Below the pieces are notes generated by a model. It was given only the letters and a program-made list of their open reading frames with translations, had not been told where the DNA came from and did no database searches. Both the position numbers and the translations under genes were made by a program. This document shows positions 11,321 to 22,999 of a stretch of DNA of 64,000 nt, piece by piece (within the stretch, counting starts at the first letter, position 1; every line of letters starts with the position of its first letter). Source of the DNA: Orientallactaga sibirica (Eukaryota > Chordata > Mammalia > Rodentia > Dipodidae); contig JAEOAD010000052.1 of NCBI GenBank assembly GCA_036365145.1, positions 13,763,501-13,827,500 on the forward strand. Direction: 5' to 3'.

Positions 11321-11518
11321 TATGGGCATGGTGGCAAACACCTGTTGTCCCAAAACTTGGGAGGCAGAGGTAGGAGGGTCACTGTGAGTTCAAGGCCACC
11401 CTGAGACTACATAGCGAATTCCAGGTCAGCCTGGGCTAGAGAGAGACTTGACCTCAAAAAACCAAAATTAAAAAAAAAAAAAAATCAATTAAATAAATAT
11501 TTTCTTTAAAAAAAAAAA
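11321..11518 (+). repeat. B1-type SINE
   Basis: Starts gggcatggtggcaaacacct. Two long A-runs form the tail, and it is inserted directly after the previous SINE tail. Confidence 0.9.
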
Positions 11519-12754
11519 AAAGAGGTGGACAGTATACCTGAAGAACAACACCTGAGGCTGTTCGCTGGCCCCTAAAGGCACACACACCACCACAACTATG
11601 CACATATGTGTGCACACACACGCACATGCGCCCACACTGTAAAAAATGACAAGTTTTGATCCAGATGGCGTGGAGAACGACCTGGGGGTCTGTGCCTTTC
11701 CAAGCACTGCGGGTGATGCTGGGAGAAGATGCAATGGTCCACACTTTATGCCCACCTTTGCTATGCCAACTAGCTGCCAATGAAGGCAGGCCTGGAACCT
11801 TCCCTTCCTTGCACGACGAAGCTTTGTGACGCTGAGCCTGTCCGAGTCCTCGTGCCAGAACACGAGGACACATGCTAGCGCCCTTGCTGCAGCGAGCTGG
11901 CAGGAGTCTGCGCTTCCTCTGGGGTGTCATTTCCATGCGCAGGTCCTCTCCAGAAGGCCATGGTTGGATGTCCAGTGTTCGTAGCGTGTCCTGATGGTCA
12001 AAGCAAGCCTTCTCTGCAGCAAAACTCGAGGATCACAGAAACGTCAAGAGTCCATGGCTTGTTAGCTGCTCCTCTCCAGGGGCTCTGACTGACCCCAGAG
12101 GAGGCAAATATCCTAGCAGCCTGGCATAGGTCCAGGGCTGTAGAGATAACAGACATTGGCACATATCCAAGCTCTGACCACTTTTCTGCTACATTTTAGG
12201 GGCTGACCATCACAGCAGAGGCCCTACAACATCCACATCATCTGGGGAGCTCGTTGGGAATGAACTTCAAGCCTCACTCTGGCCTGGCCAAACCAGAGTG
12301 TGCAACTGACTCAGATTCCACAATGACTCTGCTGGCTGGGGAAGCTCAGCCTCCCAGGCTGCCGGTGTCCTCCAGGAAAGGAGAGACTTGACCAGTGGCA
12401 GAACAGAACCCTGCAGAAACTGGATGGCGAGGCTGGCTCTTTCTCCCACCTCCTCTCCCCCTTCCACAAGCAGAATAGAGTCTGTGCTCCCACCCCCACC
12501 AGCTCTGCTGTCTTTCCTGATGGTGGAACCAAATTATAATAAAGTTAAAATGTTTTCAGCTGGAAAGAGATCTGTTCTCCAAACCACTCTGCCCCCAACT
12601 ATGAGAATCTGAGGAAGAGAGAGAGGGACTAAACAGTGAGGGAGAAAGCACCAGGTCTCCTCTGCTTTGCAGTAGGAGTGAGAAAAGCCAAGAGAAGCTT
12701 CAGGGGCCTGCCAACCAAGGACAAAGGGGCTGGAAACTAAAGCAATGACAGGCA

Positions 12755-13000
12755 GGCTGGAGAGATGGCATAGTGGTTAAGGTGCTCGCCTGCAAAGCAT
12801 AAGGATCCATGTTCAAGTCTCCAGATCCCACATAAGCCAGATGCACAAAGGTGAGGCAAGCACAAGGTGGCACATGCCCACTAGGTGGCACAACCATCTA
12901 GAGTTCAATTGCAGTGGTTGAGGCCCTGGCATGCCAATTAACTCTCTCTCTCTGTTGTTCTCTTTGTCGCTCTCTTTCTCTCTCTTTAAAAAAATTAAAA
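12755..13000 (+). repeat. tRNA-derived SINE
   Basis: Forward copy with an internal partial duplication of the acaaggtggcacatg segment (12846-12890). Confidence 0.9.
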
Positions 13001-13160
13001 AGCTGGGTGTAATGGCACATGCCTTTAATCCCAGCACTTGGGAGGCAGAGGTAGGAGGATCACCGTAAGTTCGAGGCCACCCTGAGACTACATAGTGAAT
13101 TCCAGGTCAGCCTAGGCTAGAGTGAGACCCTACATCAAAAAAACAAACAACAAAAAAAAT
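13001..13160 (+). repeat. B1-type SINE
   Basis: Forward copy starting agctgggtgtaatggcac, joined to the tail of the preceding SINE. Confidence 0.92.
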
Positions 13161-13888
13161 GACAAGCCCCCCCAAAAGGTGAACAGAACCCTAATTTCTT
13201 ACTAAGTGGGTAGAGAATGCCCACTCTTTGAGCTAAGGCCCCATAGGCTAACAGTGGGTCTCAGGCTCCACAAAACCCCAACACATTCTCTCTCCTCTCA
13301 ACTCCAAGGCCAGCAGAACTCCCATGAATCCCTCATCACTAGTTACTCCTAGAGCAATAACCCCCAAAACATCATGGCCAACGTTCACCAGGTGTTCCCG
13401 ATGCTCAGGGTCTTGTGCTAAACTGTTTAAAAGAATCATCTCGCTAATCTCCACAGCAACCCAGTTAAGGTGTATATTCCCTCCCCCTCTTTCTTTCTCC
13501 CTCTCACGCACCCCTCCACCACCACATAAGAACACACACTCTAAATTAATAAGGAAAGTGAGAAAGAGCGAGGTTGACAAAGGCTCCCGAGCTACACGCT
13601 AGCATACTATATTCCAGACCCAAGACTTTCCAAGTATCTCCAACCCCAAGACAGTCCAAGACTGAGAAGAGAAGGAAGCTGGCAGACCTGGGGTCCACAG
13701 AGCGAAAGCCGCCGTGCTCTCTGAATCTGGTCACAGGTTAGAATCACCTGAAGGAAGTGGGGCTGAGGGAGGGAGAAAAAGGAGGAGGACGGAGAAGGCA
13801 AAGAGCAGATGGGAAGGGAAGAAGGGAGAGGAAATTGGTTTCTGAGGAAGGGGCCCAGGTTTCACAGTCCTTAAATCTTGCCAGGTGA

Positions 13889-14061
13889 GGGCTGGAGAAA
13901 TGGCTCAGTAATCAAGGTACTTGCCCACAAAGCCTAAGGACCCAGGTTTGATTGCCCAGTACCCACATAGGCCACATACTCGGTGGTGTATGCACCTGAA
14001 GCTTGTTTGCAGTGGGTAGAGGCCCTGGCACACCCATTCTCTCTCTCAAATAAATAAAATT
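13889..14061 (+). repeat. tRNA-derived SINE
   Basis: Forward copy (gggctggagaaatggctcag) with a short CT run and a single AAAT repeat tail. Confidence 0.9.
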
Positions 14062-14582
14062 ACATTTTTCCAGGTGACTGAGCCCCAGGTGAGTGGTTTC
14101 TGAGGCTGTCTCTTCCACCACCCTTTCTAAGACCCCACCTTCTTTGCTCCAAGGAGAACAGAAAAGATGTTCTTCCCTCCCTAGGAGATGAATAAAGAGC
14201 ACGGGAGGTGGGGAGGGGCAGCCAGGGAGGACTGAAAGCAAACATTCCTACCATCTCAAGAAACCCACTTAATGTGAAAGGAAGTCATGATGGTCAGACT
14301 TCATTGCCAACGTGAGAGGATTTGGAACCTTGCAGGAGATGTGCCTCCTGGCATGTCTGTGAGGGTGTTCCCAGAGAAAGAAGCCCCACACCGAGGGTGG
14401 GCAGCACCGTGCTGTGGCCTGGGCTTCCAGGCTGAATAAAACAGAAGAAAGCAGGCTGAGCACCAGCACACGCCTCTTTCTTCATGTCCCTTGGTGAGAC
14501 ATGCTGTCGAGAGAAAGGTATCTAAGGTGGCACTTACAGTTGACAGACAGGTCTCTGGCGCCTGATCCCCACACTGAGAGAG

Positions 14583-14622
14583 AAGGGGAGGGGAGGGGAG
14601 GGGAGGGGAGGGGAGGGGAGGG
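14583..14622 (+). repeat. (GGGGA)n pentamer tract
   Basis: Eight consecutive ggggag-type units on the plus strand. It has potential to form a G-quadruplex. Confidence 0.95.
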
Positions 14623-14879
14623 CGTGTCTTATTCTTCATATTTGCCCACTCACTGCCGCTCGCCTAGAAGCACAGGGTTAACCTCCACAAAGCCAAGCAA
14701 AGGGTGGGCTGTGTGGGCCCAGCTGCAGCCCCCCATCTCTCAGGACAACGATCACTCCCCACCACCAGCCTTCCTGCTATGATCACTCAGGCCTTCTCCA
14801 CAGATGACAACTATCCTCTGCCCCTTCACTTATAAGCAATAACCTGGGAAGACAAACCGCCTTTCTTATAATTGTTTTT

Positions 14880-15219
14880 GATTTTTTAAGTGTTATTTAG
14901 TTATTTATTTGTGTGTGTGTGCGTGCACATGCGCATACACAGGCATGCACATGCTAGAGCTTCTTGCTGATACAAAGAAACACCTGCACCACTTTGTGTC
15001 TAGTCTACATGGGTGGCTTGGAAACTGAACCCAAGGCTGTAAGGGTTTGCAAGCAAGCACCTTTAACCGCTGAGCCATCTTCCCAATTCCTTTTGAAATG
15101 AACTCCAGATGCATGCGCCACATTGTGCATCTGGCTTTGCATGGGTACTGGAGAATAGAACCAGGCTGGCAGGCTTTGTCAGCAAGTGCCTTTAATCACT
15201 GAGCCATCTCCTCAGCCCC
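14880..15219 (-). repeat. Two diverged reverse tRNA-derived SINEs in series
   Basis: The first (about 14880-15090) ends ctgagccatcttcccaattcc and has a GT-rich start. The second (about 15091-15219) is only the head half, ending gagccatctcctcagcccc. Both are more diverged than neighbours. Confidence 0.75.
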
Positions 15220-15300
15220 TCATTTTTTGTTCTTTGAAGCAGGGTCTCATTCTGTGACTCAGGCTTGCCTGGAACTCTTCTAGACCTACCATGCCTGGAT
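15220..15300 (-). repeat. B1-like fragment
   Basis: A short reverse remnant with gcagggtctcattctgtgac and accatgcctgg. The middle is missing. Confidence 0.5.
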
Positions 15301-16893
15301 GGAGAGTCCCAAAGTCCACCAGAACCATTCAGACTTTTCCCAGTAACACTGCACCAGGGATGTGGCCTGCAGAGCCCTGGGCTCCTAGGAGTAAATTAAC
15401 CCCTGAAATAAATGGAAAACAGAACAGGGCAAAGATTGATCCTTCACTTTTCTAGAGTCTTCAGCTATTTTCAGCACCTCCACCCAGAGAACCCAGGAGA
15501 CAGTATGGAAGGTTGAGGGTGATGTGCAGGCCAGGACGACAGGGAAATACCGCTGCGCTTATTCTCTGCCTTTAGGAATCTCTAGCAGCCCCAACGTCCC
15601 TGGGCTCCTATCGGTCAAGAGAACCCTAAAGTATTCTGATATCTGCTTGGATCTTGTCAAGCAATGCAGATCTCCCAAACAAGCCAAAAAAGCTTGCTTG
15701 GGCATTAATTAAATTGCACAAAGCATTAAAAGCATTTAAAATCATCCCCTTGGGTGTCTTTACATGGCTCCCTGTCTAGCAGAGTGAGGTGGCTGCCAGG
15801 AAGTCCCTGCTGGGGTCACAATCCAGTGAACAGCAGCTCACACTGAGCTGGTATGACCCAAGGCACCCTTGACCCGTCTGTGAAAAGCCAGGCCCCAGCC
15901 TGACTGCCAAGCGTCTGTGTCAGCCCAGGGAATAGGAGTGGCTCACCTAGCCCCACCTGGCACCGTGCCTTCCAGAACCAGGCTTCCCTGCAAGTGTGGA
16001 ACTGATATCAAACCTGGGGGGTCAAGTGACAGTGTGGAGGGCTGGCTGCCAGAAAAGCTGCTGGCATGAGTCTGGGCCTTAGGGCCTGGCCCTCGACCTG
16101 TCCTTGGGTGCTCCTGTGGTTGGATCCTTGGCCAGCACTGCAATACTGCACTTTCAGCCTTCAACCAGAGCTGTCCCACCATGGAACTGAGGCAGTGGCA
16201 CGAGCTCTAATTCCTTCTGGCTGTACCACCCCACCATTAACCTGTAGGCTGGGCCAAGGCAGAGCCACCTTACCATGTCCAGAACTTGATCCAAGACAAC
16301 CCGTTCCCCCTGCCAGAACCAACCCCACTCACTGGCTGCTCCACAACCAACACTGTGCTCTGCTTCCCTGCACCATAACCCTGCTGTGCCCAACTCCAGT
16401 CCAGCCTCGTGAGCCAGCCCGACTGAAGCAGCCCTTCCACGTCAGAGCCCCTGTGCCACCTGCACAATGTGTGTTACGTAAGTAAGCTCCGCCAAGCTCC
16501 GTGTTTCCACGTGTAAAACATCATCTAGTCCTGGCCAAAACAAACCAGAAGGCTTTCGTCACAAAACTATCCTACATCTTTTGCTTTGATGACAAGCTGG
16601 GCAGATCCCACCAGAAGATCCTATAGGACAGACAGATCCTTAGCTGGAGATTTTGAGAGCAGAGGCATGATGGGAGATGTTTGGTGTACAGACCTCAAAC
16701 GGACCAGGCTAACATGAGCAACTGGGGAGTTTGGATCTCAGCTGCACCCCTGAATCAGCTACAACATGTGGTCCTGTGTGACCCCTTTCCTTCTGAGTCC
16801 TTCATCACAACTGTCATCTGCAACTGGGTTGCTAGTATCCTGTTTCATAAGCCTCCTGTTGGAAAATGCCAAGGTTAAAAAAGTATAAGATGA

Positions 16894-17092
16894 GGCTGGA
16901 GAGATGGCTAGGAAGTTAAGGCGCTTGCCTGCAAAGACAAAAGACTCATGTTCAACTTCCCAGGACCCATGTAAGCTAGATGCACAAGGAGGTGTAGGCA
17001 TCTGGAGTTTGTTTGCAGTGGCTGGAGGCCCTGGTGTGTCCATATTCTCTCTCTCTCTCTCAAATAAGTAAATGAAAATAAACTGTTAAAGT
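16894..17092 (+). repeat. tRNA-derived SINE
   Basis: Forward copy with near-matching flanks (aaagtataagat before, aaagtacaagat after). It lies just past the 3' end of TOGARAM2. Confidence 0.9.
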
Positions 17093-17137
17093 TTTTTAAA
17101 GTACAAGATAAGAAAACCTTAGGAAAATAAGTAATTC

Positions 17138-17143
17138 TTTTAT
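17138..17143 (-). terminator. TOGARAM2: AATAAA poly(A) signal of TOGARAM2
   Basis: The plus strand reads tttatt, giving AATAAA on the minus strand 118 bases after the stop codon. The implied 3'UTR is short (about 140 nt). Confidence 0.7.
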
Positions 17144-17260
17144 TTCTACTTCAAAATATACTATATACATTAGGAACTCTAAGGAGAAAAGCAGACCAGG
17201 TGATCATTCCATCATAAAAATAAAATAAGGTGAAAATTAATAATAATTTCTGATCCACCT

Positions 17261-17632
<372 letters not shown>

Positions 17633-17739
17633 TCATATGCCCCAGAGGTGAAGGCACCACTGTTGTTTGGGTAACTGGATACGCTGGGCCCATCCATTGT
17701 CCTCCAGATATTTATATCTCTGCCCACAGATGCCCCTGT

Positions 17740-18060
17740 AGCAGTTACTTTCTTGTGGCTGGGACAGAATACCAACCAGAAGCAGCTTATTAACAGCAAG
17801 GGCTGATTTTCCGCTTACAGATCTGAGGGGACGTTTCAGCATGGCACAGCAGAGCAGACAGCCTGGGTCATCTCTGCACGTCAGCACGGAGGGCTTTGCA
17901 AGGGCAAACTGCGCTGGTAAGTAGGACTAGGCTATAACGTGACACACCAAGGCCCCCCACCAGCAACCACCTCCCCCAGCTGGGGAGTAAGTGTGAGGGT
18001 TAATCACGAACACGTGGGAGGTCATGGGAGACACTTTACATTCAAACCACCACGGCTGCT
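17740..18060 (-). mobile_element. Possible LTR-type repeat remnant
   Basis: The cttgtggctgggacagaata...gcagcttattaacagcaagg wording and the later gtcatgggagacactttaca segment resemble common rodent LTR/MaLR consensus sequence. I cannot name the family, and the orientation is uncertain. Confidence 0.35.
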
Positions 18061-18129
18061 CTCAGCTTTGCTCAGAGAAGCTTCTTGCTGCAGTGAGTGG
18101 CAGTGCCTGCAGAACCTGGAAACGGGCCT

Positions 18130-18672
18130 AAGTGCTGAGAATAAACGACTACTGAGTGCCCAGCCCTAAAGGAGACACCTCTACCACCCAGCCAGGGTTG
18201 GGGACAAAAAGAATGGAAGAGCTAGCGGATGGGAGGAGTGCCGTGGAACTCTGTCTTCTGGATGTGAGACCACAGTAGCTGTCAGTACCTGCACAAGAAC
18301 CACAAAAGCCTGGGGGCACCACCATTCCATCACAGACGGGGGAGGGGTCGTGAGGCCCCCTCCATCCCTGAGAAGCCACTGGCAGTTAGTGGTTGTTAGG
18401 GGAGGGGGAGGAATTTTCTTCAGTGGTGGAGCCACTGGAAAGTTCTCTATACTCGCATTAATGGCACCTCCCCCCCATGTTCATGACAGCAACCCTAATG
18501 TATACTCAGTGTGTTATAAAAGAGAAATACAAAAGAAAAGGAGAAAGAAATACATCAAAGTAGAAGTGAGACTAGTTGGAAATGAAGTAGGAGTGGATGA
18601 GGTAAGTAACCATGGGTAAATATGATCAAATACATCATCGACATGTATAAATTTGTCAACAAAATAAAGTTA
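18130..18672 (+). mobile_element. L1 3'UTR fragment
   Basis: It ends in acatgtataaatttgtcaac followed by an AATAAA-type A-rich tail. It shares the 'tcttctggatgtgag...cctgcacaagaacc...agccactggcagtt' layout with the copy at 39065-39515. Antisense to the host gene. Confidence 0.7.
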
Positions 18673-19521
18673 AAATTTTTAGAAATGTCATTGGACATTT
18701 AACCTATCTGAGCTCCATTTTGGCTGTCTCTGCCAAAAGGAGAGTCATGGGTCCCACGTCCTCCAGTGGGTCCAGTGCGTGTAACTGTAGGTGGCAGAGA
18801 AGGGCCTGGAGAGGTACCTGCTCCGTGCCACACGGGCCCTACTAAGGAGCGGCTTGATCTGTCTGCGTTTCAGGGGCTCCTCAGAAACCCAGAGGCAGAC
18901 TGAGTCCTACCGTAGTTGAGAGGAGTCCTTGGCAAGCTGAGGGGCGTGAACAGGACCAAGAAAAGTGACTTGTCAAGGTCAGCATAGGTGACTGGCAAGC
19001 CGGCTGCGAGCCCCAAGGCCCAGGCCCTTTCCGTCCTGCCTGGCATCCATCGCAGCCCTGGCATGGAAGGCTGTGGCCATGTCCCGAAAACAGCAACGGG
19101 ATGACCCTAGCAGCCTTCTTTATTTAGCTGCAGCCTGGAAATGGCAGATGCCGACCAAGGCCCCCCCCACCCCTCCAAGGCAGGCCCAGCACCCAGCTGA
19201 GAGGCCAAAAGAGAAGCAGCTTCTCTCGTTCCCATGAGAGTGCTGTCAGCTGCCAGGCCATGCACCGGGCAGTGTCCACCTGGAAGGATGTTCTCGACTT
19301 ACACAAAGGCACTCCATGGAAGCCAGGGGCCATGTGTAACCTCAGCACTCAAGAACTTTGCTACAGAAAGAGACCCTATCTCAAACACACAAAAGGCCAA
19401 ATGAACTCTGTGGACATAGGAATCATGGTCTGCAAAGAGGAAGAAATTCATTCTTAGAAGTTACCTGTTACTCACCTTCACCAAAAACAAAGATAATTTT
19501 CTGGCCATATGGACATTGTCA

Positions 19522-19749
<228 letters not shown>

Positions 19750-19875
19750 TCACAGTGCCAGGTGCCCACATGCCCAAGTGCAGAAAAGGCCCTAGGAAAA
19801 AAACTAATTTTTGCAGATATAGCAAGACCAGATTTTTTTTTTTTTGAGGCAAACCCAACAGATTGCTCCTTTTTT

Positions 19876-20090
19876 ATGAGATGGAGTGAGAACAAGAGAG
19901 AGAATTGGCACACCAGGGCCTCCTGCCACTGTAATCAAACTCCAGATGTGTGCACCACCTAGTGGGCATGTACAACCTTGTGTGCTTATAACATTTTGTG
20001 CATCTGGCTTATGTGGGATCTGGAGAGTCAAACATGGATCCTCAGGCTTCACAGGCAAGTATCTTAACTGCTAAGCCATCTCTCCAGCCC
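19876..20090 (-). repeat. tRNA-derived SINE
   Basis: Reverse copy ending ctaagccatctctccagccc. It includes the extra cctagtgggcatgtacaacc segment of the longer subfamily. Confidence 0.9.
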
Positions 20091-20431
20091 AAGGCCAGAT
20101 TTTTAAAGAGTAAATGAGCATGGAGGAGTTGAAGAACAGACAATAGCTGAAGTAAACTTGATTCCCCGCCAGACTGCCTGTTACTCCCATGGACCTGGCT
20201 CCAGAGTGAGGCATGAGATAAAAGAAGGTAGACGGATGCTCTACAAAAGACAGACAGACAGTTGGATGATAGCGATACGTGTGTGGATGAACATGTAGGT
20301 AGATATTTATAGCCTTAGGGGAAACTGAGACGTTGGGCTGTGGTCACACAAAGGTCACTGAAGGACTAGGGTCAGCATTCAGAAATCATGGCCCTCCTCA
20401 AAGGCTGAACTCATGCTCTAACCAGTAAGGA

Positions 20432-20600
20432 ACAACAGCCAGGCATGGTGGTGCATACCTTTAATCCCAGCACTTGGTAGGCAGAGGTAGGAGGATCACT
20501 ATGAATTTGAGACCAACCTGAGACGACACAGTGAATTCCAGGTCAGCTTGGGCTAGCGTGAGACCCTACCTCAAAAAATAAAAAAAATAAAAAAGATACA
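20432..20600 (+). repeat. B1-type SINE
   Basis: Forward copy starting gccaggcatggtggtgcata, with an AAATAAA-type tail. Confidence 0.92.
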
Positions 20601-21559
20601 CCCATGCTGGGCAGTCGTTTATTCTATAAAGGACACTTGTTAGCACTGTTTATGAAATAGACACAGCCAGAAACTAAGTAAACTGCAATCCCTATTCCCT
20701 AGAAGGTTCCTTTGACTTGAGCGTGAACCTGACCTCTGTGCTCAAGTAAGCAGAGCCGATGGGCCAGAGACAAGGTAACCAAGTCTACTTGGTCTGTCCA
20801 AGGGTGTCTCTGCTCCAGCATGGACAGTGTCCATCCCAGCATGGCCACATCAGGAGGAGAAGCAGCTGGCCGGCTCTGCTGGTCATCTGTAGGTTGGTCG
20901 TAACGACTCTCCCAGCAGTCTGATCCTTTATAAGCCTTGCTCATATTATAAGCCAGCCAGTCTGAGGCCCAGGCCCAACATGAATGAACACATACGCCAA
21001 GCGCACAGTATTCATCTCCCACACGCCCCAATTCACCTTTCAGGAGGCTTGGGGAAAAGAGGGACTGGGAACCTCATTTTCTTTAGTTTTGACAATTTCA
21101 TACATGTATCTATAATGCATATTTAACACGTTCACCCTCATCACACTGATCCCCTTTCCACTCCTTCTAAATCCCTTCTTCCCCACTAGTCCCCTTCCCC
21201 CTTTCATGTCTTTGTGGCCCACCAAGTGTATTTGGGGTGACTTTCATGAATGGGGTGAGGGGTTATTTACGGGAGCATGGGCAACATACCACTGGCTATA
21301 CCACAGAAGACAATGCCTCCCTTTCCTGAGCACCCCTGAACTGCCAATAGCTCATGGGGGGGGGAGGCAGTCTCCTAAGCTCCTCCCCCAGGGAGGCGGG
21401 AATGTCGACTCCTCTGTCCTGTGAAGGAAACTACAGCTGCTGTAAGTCCACATCCCGTCCAGAAGACAGCATTCCACAGCACTCCTCCCCACCCTTCATT
21501 TCTTACATCACTTTCGTCTCCTCTTCCATGATTTGAAACCTCTTTTATCTGTTCTTTCT

Positions 21560-21780
21560 AAATATTTTATTTTTATGTATTTATTCATTTGAGACAGAGA
21601 GAGAGGCAGATTAGAAAGAAAGAGAGAGAATGGGCACACCAGGGCCTCTAGCCAGTACAAACAAACTCCAGATGCATGTGCCACCTTGCACATCTGGCTT
21701 ACATGGGTCCTGGGGAATCAAATATGGGTCCTTTGGCTTTGCAGTCAAGCTGCTTAACCACGAAGCCATCTCTTCACCCC
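21560..21780 (-). repeat. tRNA-derived SINE
   Basis: Reverse copy from aatattttatttttatgtat to gaagccatctcttcacccc. Confidence 0.9.
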
Positions 21781-22349
21781 CCCCTCCTGTTTTTTTTCCC
21801 TTCTCAGGAATATAGCTCACCCAGCCCTTACCCCCAGGGCCACACCCATGCAGAAGTAAACAGCACCTTCCCCAAAGAGGTGGATGTGGGCCTCATGATG
21901 AAAGACTCCTGGACTCTTAGACTAGATTTCTAAAGCCGACCACAATAGGAGCTAACCCGACTGGGTCCAGAAGCTGCCCTTCCTTCTTCTTGTAGCTGAA
22001 GCCCTCAAGTTTCTGATGCCTTCAAGTTTATTAATCTTGAAGACTTATCCTTATTAAGATTCACTAGGTGAGGAAAGTGTGCTTTTCCTGAGAAAGGTGT
22101 GCTGACTCGCAGAGGGCAGGAGTCAGCTCACTCTCCCGTCTCCCCATCATCCCTCTCACGAAGCACGGAGGCCCCGGCATGCCCAGCTCCCAGTGTCTGG
22201 CAGCCAGGGCAGTCAGTCACGGTGTAATTCGGGGGGAGGTGGAGCAAGGAACGAAGCACCTTTTCCAGGGGTGTGGCTGTGAGGCTGCCCACACCTGTCC
22301 GGAGGAAAGGGTGTGAGGCCTGAGCCATATCACCACAGCCGCCCAGCAA

Positions 22350-22785
22350 GTGAGTCCTGGCATAGTAGTCCATTTTCTGCTGACTAACAACCGCAGAATG
22401 CACAGACTGGGCAATTAATAAGCAATAGGGATTTTATTTGGCTCAGAGTTATAGGTGGGAAAGTCCAGGAGTATAGCATGAGCCTCTGGCAAAAGGCCTG
22501 GATGTTTCATGAGAATGTGGGGAATGGCAGAAGGGCAGAGTGTGTGTGACAAGAGAGAGGAAGGGTGCCAAACCCATCCTCTGAATCTGGGCCCCGTCCT
22601 CCCCTGTGGTAACTGAGCCATCCCTGCAGTAATAGCATCCATCCATCATGGTGGAGCCTCTGACCTCTAAAAGGCCCCTCACCACGTCTTCTCACCACTG
22701 CCGCAATGGAGACTCACTTCAACCCAACACAGCACCTGAGCTTGACATACAGAGTTGGATAACTCTGGTCTGGTGCCACGTGGTG
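22350..22785 (+). mobile_element. LTR remnant, ERVL-MaLR type
   Basis: The string agtccattttctgctgacta, then gactgggcaattaataagc, ttatttggctcagagttat and gggaaagtccaggagtat follows the order of mammalian MaLR LTRs. No internal viral coding sequence is seen beside it. Confidence 0.55.
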
Positions 22786-22849
22786 AAGACAGAGAACTTC
22801 TGCCTTGATCTTCTCCTACAACGCTGTGTACTTAAAAACACACATCCAG

Positions 22850-22999
22850 CCGGGCATGGCGGTGCACATCTTTAATCCCAGCATAGAGAGGTAGAGGTAG
22901 GAAGATTGCCCTGAGTTAGAGGCTACTCTGAGTCTACATAGTGAATTCCAGAACAGCTTGGGCTAAAACAAGACCCTACCTCCAAAAAAAAAAAAAAAA
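22850..22999 (+). repeat. B1-type SINE
   Basis: Forward copy (gccgggcatggcggtgcaca) with a small deletion after cccagca, and an A17 tail. Confidence 0.9.

Larger units (their letters stand above)
2306..17109. other. Intergenic region between convergent PCARE and TOGARAM2
   Basis: About 14.8 kb with no exon I can support. SINEs, simple repeats and unique sequence alternate. The main unique blocks are 2780-5510, 6121-7080, 7800-8760, 9007-10050, 11520-12750, 13161-13885, 14100-14580 and 15300-16890. The longest open frame, a 139-codon plus-strand frame at 16066-16485, shows no domain or splice context. Confidence 0.7.

Noticed and set aside
16066..16485. 139-codon plus-strand open frame just past the 3' end of TOGARAM2
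   Set aside because: GC-rich chance frame: no domain, no splice context, atypical amino-acid use.
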